In this document: piece by piece, positions 1 through 7,679 of the stretch
Position numbering within the stretch: position 1 is the stretch's first letter
How the letters are laid out: every line of letters starts with the position of its first letter
Origin: Paenibacillus sp. SY21-1
GTDB taxonomy: Bacteria; Bacillota; Bacilli; Paenibacillales; Paenibacillaceae
Length of the DNA stretch: 64,000 nt
Reading direction: 5' to 3'
Assembly (NCBI RefSeq): GCF_005222705.1
Contig: NZ_STGF01000031.1
Coordinates: 19,541-83,540, forward strand
Position numbers and translations under genes: made by a program
Notes under the pieces: model-generated
What the model saw: the letters and a program-made list of their open reading frames with translations, nothing else
Told to the model about the DNA's origin: nothing
The model's database searches: none

Positions 1-482
1 AAGTAGGGTTAGCGGTCAGAGGCTTGTACGGCGAAGGCAGCGAGGCGCTCGGAAATTTGTTTCAGGTGTCGAACCAGGTTACGCTGGGCCAGTCCGAAGA
101 CGAAATTATCGAGAACTTGTATGGCGTAGCCAGACAAATTATCGAGCATGAGAAGGCTGCCCGCACCAGGCTTCTTCAGGAATCGCGGGTGCGGGTGGAG
201 GATCGGGTCAGACGCTCCTACGGCATCTTGTCTCATGCGATGATTATGGATTCAAAGGAGTCTGCGCAGCGGCTATCGGATATCAGGCTGGGTGCGGATT
301 TGGGGATATTGAAGGATGTAACGCCGCAAATGCTGAATGAGCTGCTGGTTATGACCCAGCCCGGATTTCTCCAGCAAACCTTCAACGAGAAAATGAATGC
401 GGAGCAACGGGACGTCAGACGAGCGGAGTTAATTCGCAGGCAATTAAACGGTGAAACCGATCATGGGGGTGCAGAGTTATGA
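1..482 (+). CDS. mcsB: McsB protein arginine kinase, C-terminal part (truncated by window edge)
   Basis: The frame is open from base 3 and encodes about 159 C-terminal residues starting VGLAVRGLYGEGSEA, which I recognise as the end of McsB, the kinase that phosphorylates arginines on proteins (including the repressor CtsR) to mark them for ClpCP. The start and the ATP-guanido phosphotransferase core lie outside the window. The stop overlaps the clpC start by 4 nt (ATGA), which implies translational coupling in the usual ctsR-mcsA-mcsB-clpC operon. Nothing in the visible part looks broken. Confidence 0.93.
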   Translation, partial: VGLAVRGLYGEGSEALGNLFQVSNQVTLGQSEDEIIENLYGVARQIIEHEKAARTRLLQESRVRVEDRVRRSYGILSHAMIMDSKESAQRLSDIRLGADLGILKDVTPQMLNELLVMTQPGFLQQTFNEKMNAEQRDVRRAELIRRQLNGETDHGGAEL

Positions 483-2941
483 TGTTTGGACGTTTTACGG
501 AACGGGCACAGAAGGTGCTCCAGCTGGCGCAAGAGGAAGCGGTTCGCCTTGGACATAACAATATCGGAACAGAGCATATTTTGCTTGGACTTATCCGCGA
601 GGGAGAAGGCATTGCGGCAAAAGCGCTAATCGGCCTTGGCTTGGGTCTGGAAAAGATTCAGGATGAGGTTGAGGCTTTGATCGGCCGCGGCCAGGAGCAG
701 CCTAACAATATCGCTTACACGCCGCGCGCCAAGAAAGTAATCGAGCTTTCGATGGATGAGGCGAGAAAGCTCGGACATACGTATGTCGGAACAGAGCATA
801 TTCTGCTTGGCCTGATTCGCGAAGGAGAAGGCGTAGCGGCACGCGTGCTGAACAATCTCGGCATTAGCCTGAACAAGGCGCGTCAGCAAGTGCTGCAGCT
901 GCTTGGCAGCAGTGAGGCCGTATCGAGCAACCATGGCTCGCAAGCCAATGTGAGCACGCCAACGCTGGATGGTCTGGCCAGAGATTTGACCGCTTATGCG
1001 AAGGAAGGCAATCTCGACCCGGTAATCGGACGGAGCAAGGAAATTGAGCGCGTGATTCAGGTGCTTAGCCGCCGTACGAAAAACAATCCGGTGCTGATCG
1101 GCGAGCCGGGGGTCGGTAAAACGGCGATAGCGGAAGGATTGGCGCAAAAAATAATCGAGAATGAAATTCCCGAAACGCTGCGCGACAAACGCGTCATGAC
1201 GCTTGATATGGGCTCTGTCGTAGCCGGTACCAAATACCGCGGCGAATTTGAGGATCGACTTAAAAAGATTATGGACGAAATCCGTCAGGCAGGGAATATC
1301 ATCCTGTTCATTGATGAGCTGCATACGCTGATCGGAGCGGGCGGAGCAGAGGGCGCTATCGATGCCTCCAACATTCTGAAGCCTGCGCTTGCGCGCGGCG
1401 AGCTTCAGTGTATCGGAGCTACCACGCTCGATGAATACCGCAAGTACATCGAGAAGGATGCAGCGCTTGAGCGTCGCTTTCAGCCAATTACGGTAGATCA
1501 GCCGTCGCCGGAGGAAGCCATTCAGATTTTGTATGGCTTGCGCGATCGTTATGAGGCCCATCACCGGGTCAAAATTACGGACGAGGCGATCGTACAAGCG
1601 GTGAAGCTGTCTGACCGCTATATTACGGACCGCTTCCTGCCGGACAAAGCCATCGATTTGATCGACGAAGCGGGCTCTAAGGTACGCCTTAACTCCTACA
1701 CCATTCCGCCAAATTTGAAACAGCTTGAGAATCGTCTGGAAGACATTCGCAAGGAGAAGGACGCGGCGGTACAAAGCCAGGAGTTCGAGAAAGCGGCTGC
1801 CTTGCGCGATACGGAACAGAAAATTCGCGAAGAGCTGGATACGACCAAAAACCAATGGAAAGAAAAGCAGGGCCGTACCGACTCCGAGGTTACGCCTGAG
1901 GATATCGCCCAGGTTGTAGCGAGCTGGACCGGTATTCCGGTAAGCAAGCTGGCCGAGGAGGAAACGGAGCGTCTGCTCAAAATGGAATCGATTCTCCACG
2001 ACCGCGTAATCGGCCAGGAGGATGCGGTCAAAGCGGTATCTCGCGCGATTCGCCGCGCCCGTGCCGGTCTGAAGGACCCTAAACGTCCGATTGGCTCGTT
2101 TATTTTCCTCGGTCCTACAGGCGTCGGTAAAACGGAGCTGGCAAGAGCGTTGGCCGAAGCGATGTTCGGCGACGAAAATGCCGTTATCCGTATCGATATG
2201 TCCGAGTATATGGAAAAGCATTCGACTTCCCGCCTCGTCGGGGCCCCTCCAGGGTATGTAGGCTATGAGGAAGGCGGCCAGTTGACAGAGAAGGTTCGCC
2301 GTAAGCCATATTCGGTCGTATTGCTTGACGAAATTGAAAAGGCGCATCCGGAAGTATTCAACATTTTGCTGCAGGTGCTTGAGGACGGCCGTCTGACCGA
2401 TTCGAAAGGCCGTGTAGTGGACTTCCGCAACACGCTTATCATTATGACGTCCAACGTGGGCGCTGATCAAATCAAACGCAATTCGTCGCTGGGCTTCACG
2501 GCGGTACAGGATGCGGGCCGCGATTTCATTCATATGAAGGACAAAGTAATGGCCGAGCTGAAGAAAAGCTTCCGTCCGGAGTTCTTGAACCGGATCGACG
2601 AGACGATTGTGTTCCACTCGCTGGAGGAGAAGCATATTGCCGAGATCGTTACTCTGATGTCCGAGGAGCTTCGCAAACGGCTGCGTGAGCAGGAGGTGGA
2701 CTTCTTGCTGACCGATGCGGCGAAAGCGTTCCTTGCCAAAGAAGGCTTCGACCCTGCATACGGGGCGCGTCCGCTGCGGAGAGCAATCCAGAAGCACATC
2801 GAGGACCGGATTTCGGAGGAGCTGCTTATGGGCACGATCCAGAAGGGCGATTCCTTCACAATCGATGAAAAGGATGGCGCATTGACCGTAACCAAAGATT
2901 ACGCAATGCCTGCCTCCGAGGAGCCGGCTACGAAATCATAA
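479..2941 (+). CDS. clpC: ATP-dependent Clp protease ATP-binding subunit ClpC
   Basis: 820-residue Hsp100 unfoldase that feeds substrates to ClpP and, with MecA or McsB, removes regulators and damaged proteins. Visible domains: two Clp-N repeats (about 1-145, each with a TEHILLGLIREGEG motif), AAA module 1 with Walker A GEPGVGKT (208-215) and FIDELHTL, a UVR coiled-coil insert (about 420-460), and AAA module 2 with Walker A GPTGVGKT (about 545-552) and VVLLDEIEKAHP. Length is normal for ClpC. It starts inside the mcsB stop codon and is followed by an intrinsic terminator, so it ends the operon. In B. subtilis radA and disA follow directly; here they are separated by about 1 kb. Confidence 0.98.
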   Translation: MMFGRFTERAQKVLQLAQEEAVRLGHNNIGTEHILLGLIREGEGIAAKALIGLGLGLEKIQDEVEALIGRGQEQPNNIAYTPRAKKVIELSMDEARKLGHTYVGTEHILLGLIREGEGVAARVLNNLGISLNKARQQVLQLLGSSEAVSSNHGSQANVSTPTLDGLARDLTAYAKEGNLDPVIGRSKEIERVIQVLSRRTKNNPVLIGEPGVGKTAIAEGLAQKIIENEIPETLRDKRVMTLDMGSVVAGTKYRGEFEDRLKKIMDEIRQAGNIILFIDELHTLIGAGGAEGAIDASNILKPALARGELQCIGATTLDEYRKYIEKDAALERRFQPITVDQPSPEEAIQILYGLRDRYEAHHRVKITDEAIVQAVKLSDRYITDRFLPDKAIDLIDEAGSKVRLNSYTIPPNLKQLENRLEDIRKEKDAAVQSQEFEKAAALRDTEQKIREELDTTKNQWKEKQGRTDSEVTPEDIAQVVASWTGIPVSKLAEEETERLLKMESILHDRVIGQEDAVKAVSRAIRRARAGLKDPKRPIGSFIFLGPTGVGKTELARALAEAMFGDENAVIRIDMSEYMEKHSTSRLVGAPPGYVGYEEGGQLTEKVRRKPYSVVLLDEIEKAHPEVFNILLQVLEDGRLTDSKGRVVDFRNTLIIMTSNVGADQIKRNSSLGFTAVQDAGRDFIHMKDKVMAELKKSFRPEFLNRIDETIVFHSLEEKHIAEIVTLMSEELRKRLREQEVDFLLTDAAKAFLAKEGFDPAYGARPLRRAIQKHIEDRISEELLMGTIQKGDSFTIDEKDGALTVTKDYAMPASEEPATKS

Positions 2942-2949
2942 TCATGAAG

Positions 2950-2984
2950 AGGCCGAACAAGATCCGTCTTGTTCGGCCTTTCTT
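2950..2984 (+). terminator. Intrinsic terminator after clpC
   Basis: An 11-bp stem (AGGCCGAACAA / TTGTTCGGCCT) with a short loop is followed by a short T-rich run. It closes the clpC operon 10 nt after the stop codon. Confidence 0.85.
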
Positions 2985-2995
2985 ATGCAAAAATA

Positions 2996-3023
2996 TTGAC
3001 AATGAGAATCATTATCGTATAAT
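2996..3023 (+). promoter_or_regulatory. Sigma-A promoter overlapped by a Fur box
   Basis: TTGACA (2996-3001), a 16-nt spacer and TATAAT (3018-3023) form a near-consensus promoter. The 19 bases 2998-3016 match the Fur consensus GATAATGATAATCATTATC at 17 of 19 positions and fill the spacer. Iron-bound Fur would block RNA polymerase here, so the downstream heme monooxygenase gene is probably induced when iron is scarce. The leader from this promoter to the gene is about 280 nt. Confidence 0.85.
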
Positions 3024-3029
3024 AAATTT

Positions 3030-3297
3030 ACAGCTTTTTATAGCTGCGATTTTTTGGACGTTGAGCGGCTATAAGCTCCCCCTTATAGCTGGCTTGTCGT
3101 TCTGCGCGAAACGTTGGCATTGGCCGCCTAAGCACGGCGTCTGCCGTGCATGCTTGAAATATAAGGACTTATTCGCGTAGGTAATCGATTTCAGTTTCAG
3201 TGCGGGACGGCAGCTTATGTCGATTAAGAATAAAGGTGGCCGTTCATGCATGAAACGAGCTTTTGCCGCGAAAGAAGGCATCGCCCTTTGACGACCT
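3030..3297 (+). repeat. Dispersed intergenic repeat, copy A (two units)
   Basis: It opens with a small hairpin (CAGC...GCTG) and T6, then a conserved block with TATAAG ends, GCGAAACG (3106-3113) and a GC hairpin ACGGCG-TCT-GCCGT near 3134-3147. A second, shorter unit (about 3211-3297) carries TGAAACGAGCTTTTGCCG and a hairpin AAGGC-ATC-GCCCTT just before the ribosome binding site of the next gene. Aligned by eye with copies at 9530, 19713 and 63217. Here it lies in the transcribed leader of the heme monooxygenase gene. Confidence 0.65.
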
Positions 3298-3310
3298 AGG
3301 AGGAATGAAC

Positions 3311-3661
3311 ATGATTGTGATTACAAATACGATCAAGGTGAAGAAAGGTCATGGCGAATCAGTCGCCGAGCGTTTCCAAAGCGCGAACGGCATTGAACAA
3401 TCGCCTGGCTTTGTCCGCATGGAGGTGCTGCTTACGGAAGGGCGGCCTGAGCATGATGAGCTCAAGGTAAGCACCACATGGACCAATAAGGCATCGTTCG
3501 AGGGATGGGTGAACAGCGATTCATTCCGAAAAACGCATGCCCAGCGCAACAAGCAGCGTCGATCCGACGAGGAAACGCAAACGCAGGAATGCGTCATGCT
3601 GGGCTCTCAGCTATCCACACATCGGGTGCTGGTATCCAGAAAAGCAGATGATGAAGCATAG
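3311..3661 (+). CDS. hmoA: Heme-degrading monooxygenase, IsdG/HmoA family
   Basis: 116-residue ABM-fold protein predicted to open the heme ring oxidatively and release iron in the cytoplasm. The catalytic triad of this family is present at the expected spacing: Asn6, Trp66 and His76 (IsdI uses N6, W66, H76). The start at 3311 is chosen because AGGAGG sits at 3298-3303; an upstream in-frame extension from 3263 has no such site and overlaps the repeat. The Fur-box promoter at 2996 supports a role in iron acquisition. The Gln- and Arg-rich C-terminal tail (about 78-105) looks low in complexity. The symbol is by analogy with the Bacillus enzyme. Confidence 0.85.
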   Translation: MIVITNTIKVKKGHGESVAERFQSANGIEQSPGFVRMEVLLTEGRPEHDELKVSTTWTNKASFEGWVNSDSFRKTHAQRNKQRRSDEETQTQECVMLGSQLSTHRVLVSRKADDEA

Positions 3662-3674
3662 GTATGCTTATATA

Positions 3675-3719
3675 AATGGTGATCATTATCCACTGTGGAT
3701 AAAAGATCGCCATTTTTGT
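3675..3719 (+). terminator. Intrinsic terminator after the heme monooxygenase gene
   Basis: The outer stem AAATGGTGATC / GATCGCCATTT has one G-T pair and encloses the palindrome TTATCCACTGTGGATAA. It is followed by a T-rich run. The inner arms of the hairpin are at the same time DnaA-box sequences. Confidence 0.75.
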
Positions 3720-3778
3720 TTATATCCTCAGAGTCTTTGTGGATAATGTTGATGCATTGTTGATAATTTTGTGGATAA
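3686..3778. other. Cluster of DnaA boxes
   Basis: Three perfect DnaA boxes (TGTGGATAA, reverse complement of TTATCCACA) lie in the same orientation at 3694-3702, 3738-3746 and 3770-3778. One-mismatch boxes lie at 3758-3766 (TGTTGATAA) and 3686-3694 (TTATCCACT, opposite strand). They lie between the heme monooxygenase terminator and radA. This resembles the DnaA-box clusters outside oriC that tune initiation in B. subtilis; there is no dnaA/dnaN nearby, so this is not oriC itself. Confidence 0.75.
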
Positions 3779-3912
3779 AGCTAAATGAATGAGGCGATTG
3801 TTTATATCTTTGCAGGATGTTTGGCCTTCTGAACAAGAACTGAACATTATGGGTTTATAGCCTGACGATAAAATGGTAAAATTGAGGTACTGTCGGAATT
3901 AAGGAGCGGAGC

Positions 3913-5280
3913 ATGGCTAAACCAAAAACTAAATTTGTATGTGCCGAATGCGGTACGGAGTCGGCGAAATGGCTGGGGAAATGTCCCGGCTGTCATGCGT
4001 GGAATTCCATGGTAGAGGAAAAGGAAACGGTCGTCAAAACAAAGGGCGTAGGGTTATCGTCTTTTCATGCGAAAGAAAAGCCCCAGTCCATCATACATAT
4101 AGAAAGCGGGCAGGAGCCTCGCATTGAAACGAGAATGCTTGAGCTGAATCGCGTGCTCGGCGGAGGAGTCGTTCCAGGCTCGCTCATTTTGGTCGGAGGA
4201 GATCCCGGCATCGGCAAATCAACGCTTCTGCTGCAAACCTCGCATGCTCTGGCCGTAAAGGGCTTGCGCGTGCTGTATATTTCCGGCGAGGAATCCGTGA
4301 GACAGACGCGGCTGCGCGCTGATCGGCTTGGCGCGTTGACGGAGACGCTTTTTGTACTATGCGAGACGAATATGGAGCAAATTAATGAAGCGATCGAATC
4401 GGTGGAGCCGGACTTCTTGGTTATCGATTCGATTCAGACGGTATACGATCCTAACGTGCAATCTGCTCCAGGCAGCGTATCGCAGGTACGCGAATGTACC
4501 GCCCATTTCATGCGTGTTGCCAAGATTAAAGGAATAGCAACCGTGCTTGTCGGTCACGTTACGAAGGAAGGGGCCATTGCTGGCCCCAGACTGCTTGAGC
4601 ATATGGTCGATTGCGTGCTGTATTTCGAAGGAGAGCGCCATCATACATACCGGATTTTACGCGCTGTAAAAAATCGGTTCGGCTCGACGAACGAAATCGG
4701 TATATTTGAGATGGGCGAAAAAGGGCTTCGCGAAGTAACCAATCCGTCCGAGCTGTTCCTGTCGGAGCGTCCGCTAGGTGTCGCCGGCTCGACGGTTGTC
4801 GCCAGCATGGAAGGCACCAGGCCGGTGCTCGTAGAGCTGCAGGCGCTGGTCGCAACGACCAACTTTCCATCGCCTCGCCGCATGTCGACGGGCTTTGATC
4901 ATCACCGGATGGCGCTGATCATTGCGGTGCTCGAGAAAAGAAACGGCATGTTCCTGCAAACGCAGGACGCTTATTTAAACGTAGCGGGCGGAGTCAAGCT
5001 GGATGAACCGGCGGTAGATCTTGCTGCGGCCGTATCGCTCGCTTCAAGCTTCCGTGATGCGGCTACGAAGCCGTATGATGTTATTTTTGGCGAGGTGGGT
5101 CTCACGGGAGAAGTGCGCGCAGTATCGCGTGCGGAGCAGCGTGTGAAGGAAGCGGAGAAGCTGGGCTTCAAAAGGGTAATTATGCCGGAGAAAAGCCTAA
5201 AGGGGTGGAAGCCGCCAGAAGGAATCGAGATTATAGGCGTCGGTACGGTGTCGGAAGCACTTAAGGCAGCGCTTGGATAA
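3913..5280 (+). CDS. radA: DNA repair ATPase/helicase RadA (Sms)
   Basis: 455-residue branch-migration ATPase that assists RecA-dependent recombination and repair. It has the N-terminal zinc finger (C10, C13, C24, C27), a RecA-like core with Walker A GGDPGIGKST (95-104), the RadA-specific KNRFG motif (about 252-256) and a C-terminal Lon-protease-like domain. ATG start with AAGGAG just upstream. disA follows after 8 nt, so the two are probably co-transcribed as in Bacillus. The roughly 250 nt upstream hold the DnaA-box cluster but no promoter I trust. Confidence 0.97.
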   Translation: MAKPKTKFVCAECGTESAKWLGKCPGCHAWNSMVEEKETVVKTKGVGLSSFHAKEKPQSIIHIESGQEPRIETRMLELNRVLGGGVVPGSLILVGGDPGIGKSTLLLQTSHALAVKGLRVLYISGEESVRQTRLRADRLGALTETLFVLCETNMEQINEAIESVEPDFLVIDSIQTVYDPNVQSAPGSVSQVRECTAHFMRVAKIKGIATVLVGHVTKEGAIAGPRLLEHMVDCVLYFEGERHHTYRILRAVKNRFGSTNEIGIFEMGEKGLREVTNPSELFLSERPLGVAGSTVVASMEGTRPVLVELQALVATTNFPSPRRMSTGFDHHRMALIIAVLEKRNGMFLQTQDAYLNVAGGVKLDEPAVDLAAAVSLASSFRDAATKPYDVIFGEVGLTGEVRAVSRAEQRVKEAEKLGFKRVIMPEKSLKGWKPPEGIEIIGVGTVSEALKAALG

Positions 5281-5288
5281 GGGGGTAA

Positions 5289-6368
5289 ATGATGAAGGAA
5301 CCTAGTCAGCAAGAAGTCATGAACCAGTTGTTGCAATTAGTCGCGCCAGGAACCCCTTTTCGGGATGGGCTTGAGAATGTGCTACGGGCCAAAACAGGAG
5401 CCTTGCTCGTTGTAGGCTACAGCCCGGAGGTCATGGAGGTTGTGGACGGCGGCTTCTCCATTAATTGTGATTTTTCGCCGAACTATTTGTATGAGCTTGC
5501 CAAAATGGACGGAGCGATTATTCTAAGCGAGGATATGCGGCGCATATTATATGCCAATACCCAGCTGATTCCTAACAGCTCGATTCCATCCATTGAAACA
5601 GGCATCAGGCACCGTACTGCCGAACGGGTAGCGAAGCAGACGGGCAAGCTGGTCGTATCCATCTCGCAGCGCCGCAACATCATTACGCTGTATCAAGGAC
5701 ATTTGCGGTATTCGCTCAAGGATATTGGCGTTATTCTGACCAAAGCCAACCAAGCGATTCAGACCTTGGAGAAATACAAGGCGGTGCTCAAGCAATCGCT
5801 CACGAATTTGTCTGCGCTTGAGTTCGAGGAGCTGGTGACGCTGCAAGAAGTCGCGCATGTCATTCAGCGAATGGAAATGGTGCTGCGCATCAAGATGGAA
5901 ATCAAACGCTATGTGAATGAGCTTGGCACAGAGGGCAGACTAATCAGCATGCAAATGGAGGAGCTGGTCGTCGGCGTTGAGGAGGATGCGTGGTATTTGC
6001 TCAAGGATTACGCCAAAGACAATTCCGATGAGAAGATACGAGAAATTCGCGCAGCCCTAAAAAAACTCAGCTCGGAGGAGCTGCTTGATTCGCCGCCTAT
6101 CTTGCGGTTGATCGGTTATTCCCATCTGAACAACGTAAATGAGGAAGCTGTGTCGCCACGGGGTTACCGTCTTTTGAACAAAATCCCGCGTTTGCCGATT
6201 ATGATCATGAATAATCTGGTTGAGCGTTTCGGACGCTTGCCGCATATTTTGATGGCCACAATCGAGGAATTGGACGATGTTGAAGGTATTGGCGAAGTTA
6301 GGGCAAGAGCGATCAAGGAAGGTTTGAAGCGGATTCAAGAGCAGATGTTCATTGACAGGCAAATCTAA
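5289..6368 (+). CDS. disA: DNA integrity scanning diadenylate cyclase DisA
   Basis: 359-residue enzyme that makes cyclic di-AMP from two ATP while scanning DNA, and pauses at lesions to delay sporulation. The DAC domain shows the catalytic DGA motif (74-76) and RHRTAER (107-113). A helical spine follows, and the C-terminus carries the helix-hairpin-helix DNA-binding domain (LDDVEGIGEVRARAI, about 325-340). GGGGG ribosome binding site 8 nt after the radA stop. The next gene is pssA rather than the yacL found in Bacillus. Confidence 0.97.
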   Translation: MMKEPSQQEVMNQLLQLVAPGTPFRDGLENVLRAKTGALLVVGYSPEVMEVVDGGFSINCDFSPNYLYELAKMDGAIILSEDMRRILYANTQLIPNSSIPSIETGIRHRTAERVAKQTGKLVVSISQRRNIITLYQGHLRYSLKDIGVILTKANQAIQTLEKYKAVLKQSLTNLSALEFEELVTLQEVAHVIQRMEMVLRIKMEIKRYVNELGTEGRLISMQMEELVVGVEEDAWYLLKDYAKDNSDEKIREIRAALKKLSSEELLDSPPILRLIGYSHLNNVNEEAVSPRGYRLLNKIPRLPIMIMNNLVERFGRLPHILMATIEELDDVEGIGEVRARAIKEGLKRIQEQMFIDRQI

Positions 6369-6456
6369 ATCCCATACAATGGATGGAATGTAGTCCTATA
6401 GCGTCGGATGATAGGCGCTGGGGCTTTTGGGGCATAGTAGAGAAGAGGTGGAACAG

Positions 6457-7203
6457 ATGATAACTAAGTCGATACCGAGCCTTCTCACGGTGGGGAACCT
6501 ATTCCTTGGAGTAATCGCCATCATTCTTGTTTTTAATGAAAAGCCGGATACAGCCGCCATGATGGTGCTTATCGCCATGCTGCTTGATGGTGTGGACGGC
6601 CGCGTCGCTCGGGCGCTTAACGCTCAAAGTGAATTCGGCAAGGAACTGGATTCGCTATCCGATGTCATTTCGTTTGGGGTCGCTCCGGCCTTTATTATGT
6701 ACGTCGTTGCTTTTCAAGAGCTTAATCCGGCTTTCGCCTGGATCGTGACAGCGCTTTTTCCGATATGCGGGGCGTTGCGCCTTGCCCGGTTCAATGTCAT
6801 TTCAAGTGCGCCCGGTTATTTCATCGGCTTGCCTATTCCGGCTGCGGGCGGCGTGCTGGCCACGCTTGCTTTGTTTAAAGAGGATATTTCGGTAGCCGTC
6901 CTGCTTACGTCAACATTAGTGCTGTCCATTCTCATGGTCAGTACAATCAAATATCCGAATTTCAAAAAAGTCGGTATTCCGAAAAGCGCAATCTGGGTTG
7001 TTCCGATCGTGATTATCGTAGCGATTGTGCTGGGCTTGTTGTTTGAAAGTCAGCTGTCCAAAATTTTATTTATTCCGTTGCTGCTATACGCGCTGTACGG
7101 CTTAAAAAAAAACGTTGATCGCAGACTCAAAAAACGTTCTCGCAAGCGCGGCAAACGCTCGGATCAGCCGGAGGAGCCGGTACAATCCGAAAAGCCCGCT
7201 TGA
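6457..7203 (+). CDS. pssA: CDP-diacylglycerol--serine O-phosphatidyltransferase
   Basis: 248-residue integral membrane enzyme that makes phosphatidylserine, the precursor of phosphatidylethanolamine. The CDP-alcohol phosphotransferase signature is complete: D44-x2-D47-G48-x2-A51-R52-x8-G61-x3-D65-x3-D69. Several hydrophobic spans follow, and the tail is basic then acidic. The start at 6457 is chosen because AGAAGAGGTGG ends 5 nt upstream; an earlier TTG at 6427 lacks a site. It lies 88 nt after disA and is closed by a terminator. No phosphatidylserine decarboxylase gene is next to it. Confidence 0.93.
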   Translation: MITKSIPSLLTVGNLFLGVIAIILVFNEKPDTAAMMVLIAMLLDGVDGRVARALNAQSEFGKELDSLSDVISFGVAPAFIMYVVAFQELNPAFAWIVTALFPICGALRLARFNVISSAPGYFIGLPIPAAGGVLATLALFKEDISVAVLLTSTLVLSILMVSTIKYPNFKKVGIPKSAIWVVPIVIIVAIVLGLLFESQLSKILFIPLLLYALYGLKKNVDRRLKKRSRKRGKRSDQPEEPVQSEKPA

Positions 7204-7224
7204 TTGTACTCGCTACAAAAAAAA

Positions 7225-7267
7225 GAAGTCCGAAATCACTAAATCGTGGTTTCGGGCTTCTTTTTTT
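7225..7267 (+). terminator. Intrinsic terminator after pssA
   Basis: Stem GAAGTCCGAAATCA / TGGTTTCGGGCTTC (a few G-T pairs) followed by T7. A-rich on the left side, so it may also work from the other strand. Confidence 0.88.
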
Positions 7268-7440
7268 GTTTAAATGCATGAAGGAAGCTGTCGGACGCCG
7301 GATGCAGAAGGGCGAGCGCTATTTTTGCTCACGTTAAAAGTATTTACTGAAAAAATAAGTTGCAAGAACAATCGAATTAGCGCAAATTTTCTAAAATTAC
7401 CCTTTTGCATGCAGGTTAAACCAGTGCTTTCGCGCCAAAC

Positions 7441-7540
7441 TAATAGTAAAGTAGAGGAATACCCGGCATTAAGAAAACGTTAAATGTACGGGAAAGCTCC
7501 GCAAAACACGGATTAAAGGGCGGGCAAATGCCGGTATTTT
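7441..7540 (+). promoter_or_regulatory. Possible structured leader next to the left inversion site
   Basis: AATACCCGGCATT (about 7458-7470) pairs with AATGCCGGTATT (about 7527-7538), giving a 12-bp stem with one bulged base that encloses about 56 nt, including a small hairpin TCCG...CGGA. It looks like the closing stem of a folded RNA domain. A weak -10-like TAGTAA precedes it. I could not match it to a riboswitch class. The rest of the gap from 7268 shows nothing I can name. Confidence 0.35.
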
Positions 7541-7569
7541 AGGATGTCGCATAATATCAGTTATACGAC
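7541..7569 (+). repeat. Left 29-bp inverted repeat / recombination site
   Basis: It is a perfect reverse complement of 8665-8693. Inside, arms ATGTCGCATAA (7544-7554) and TTATACGACAT (7561-7571) match as inverted 11-mers at 10 of 11 positions around the asymmetric 6-bp spacer TATCAG. This 11-6-11 layout is that of Xer/dif-type core sites for tyrosine recombinases. Confidence 0.88.
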
Positions 7570-7605
7570 ATAATGAGACAAAAGTACGATGAATTCTGTC
7601 TAATC

Positions 7606-7634
7606 AGTATAAGCTAAATGTCCCGAATTTACAA
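7606..7634 (-). promoter_or_regulatory. Outward promoter inside the invertible segment
   Basis: On the minus strand TTGTAA (7629-7634), a 17-nt spacer and TATACT (7606-7611) form a good sigma-A promoter. It lies 46 bp beyond the recombinase stop and reads leftwards through the left repeat into DNA without a gene. If the segment inverted, it would read rightwards into the HD-GYP gene. Confidence 0.55.
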
Positions 7635-7679
7635 ATCAAACCAATACAAAATAATTCTTTTGAACTATAAACTAGGGGA

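Noticed and set aside
626..2797. 723-residue open frame on the minus strand opposite clpC
   Set aside because: Shadow of the biased codon use in clpC; no ribosome binding site and no recognisable domain. Similar long antisense frames opposite rpoB, rpoC, fusA and tuf were rejected for the same reason.
2944..3180. 78-residue plus-strand open frame after clpC
   Set aside because: It begins inside the clpC terminator, runs through the Fur-box promoter and repeat copy A, and has no homology I recognise.
3686..3778. Replication origin
   Set aside because: DnaA boxes are present, but there is no dnaA or dnaN nearby and no obvious unwinding element; an accessory DnaA-box cluster is more likely.
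7480..7540. Cyclic-di-GMP-I riboswitch
   Set aside because: Only one segment (CGCAAAACACGG) resembles the consensus; the GGCAAACC half and the tetraloop-receptor layout are absent, so I list it only as an unidentified structure.
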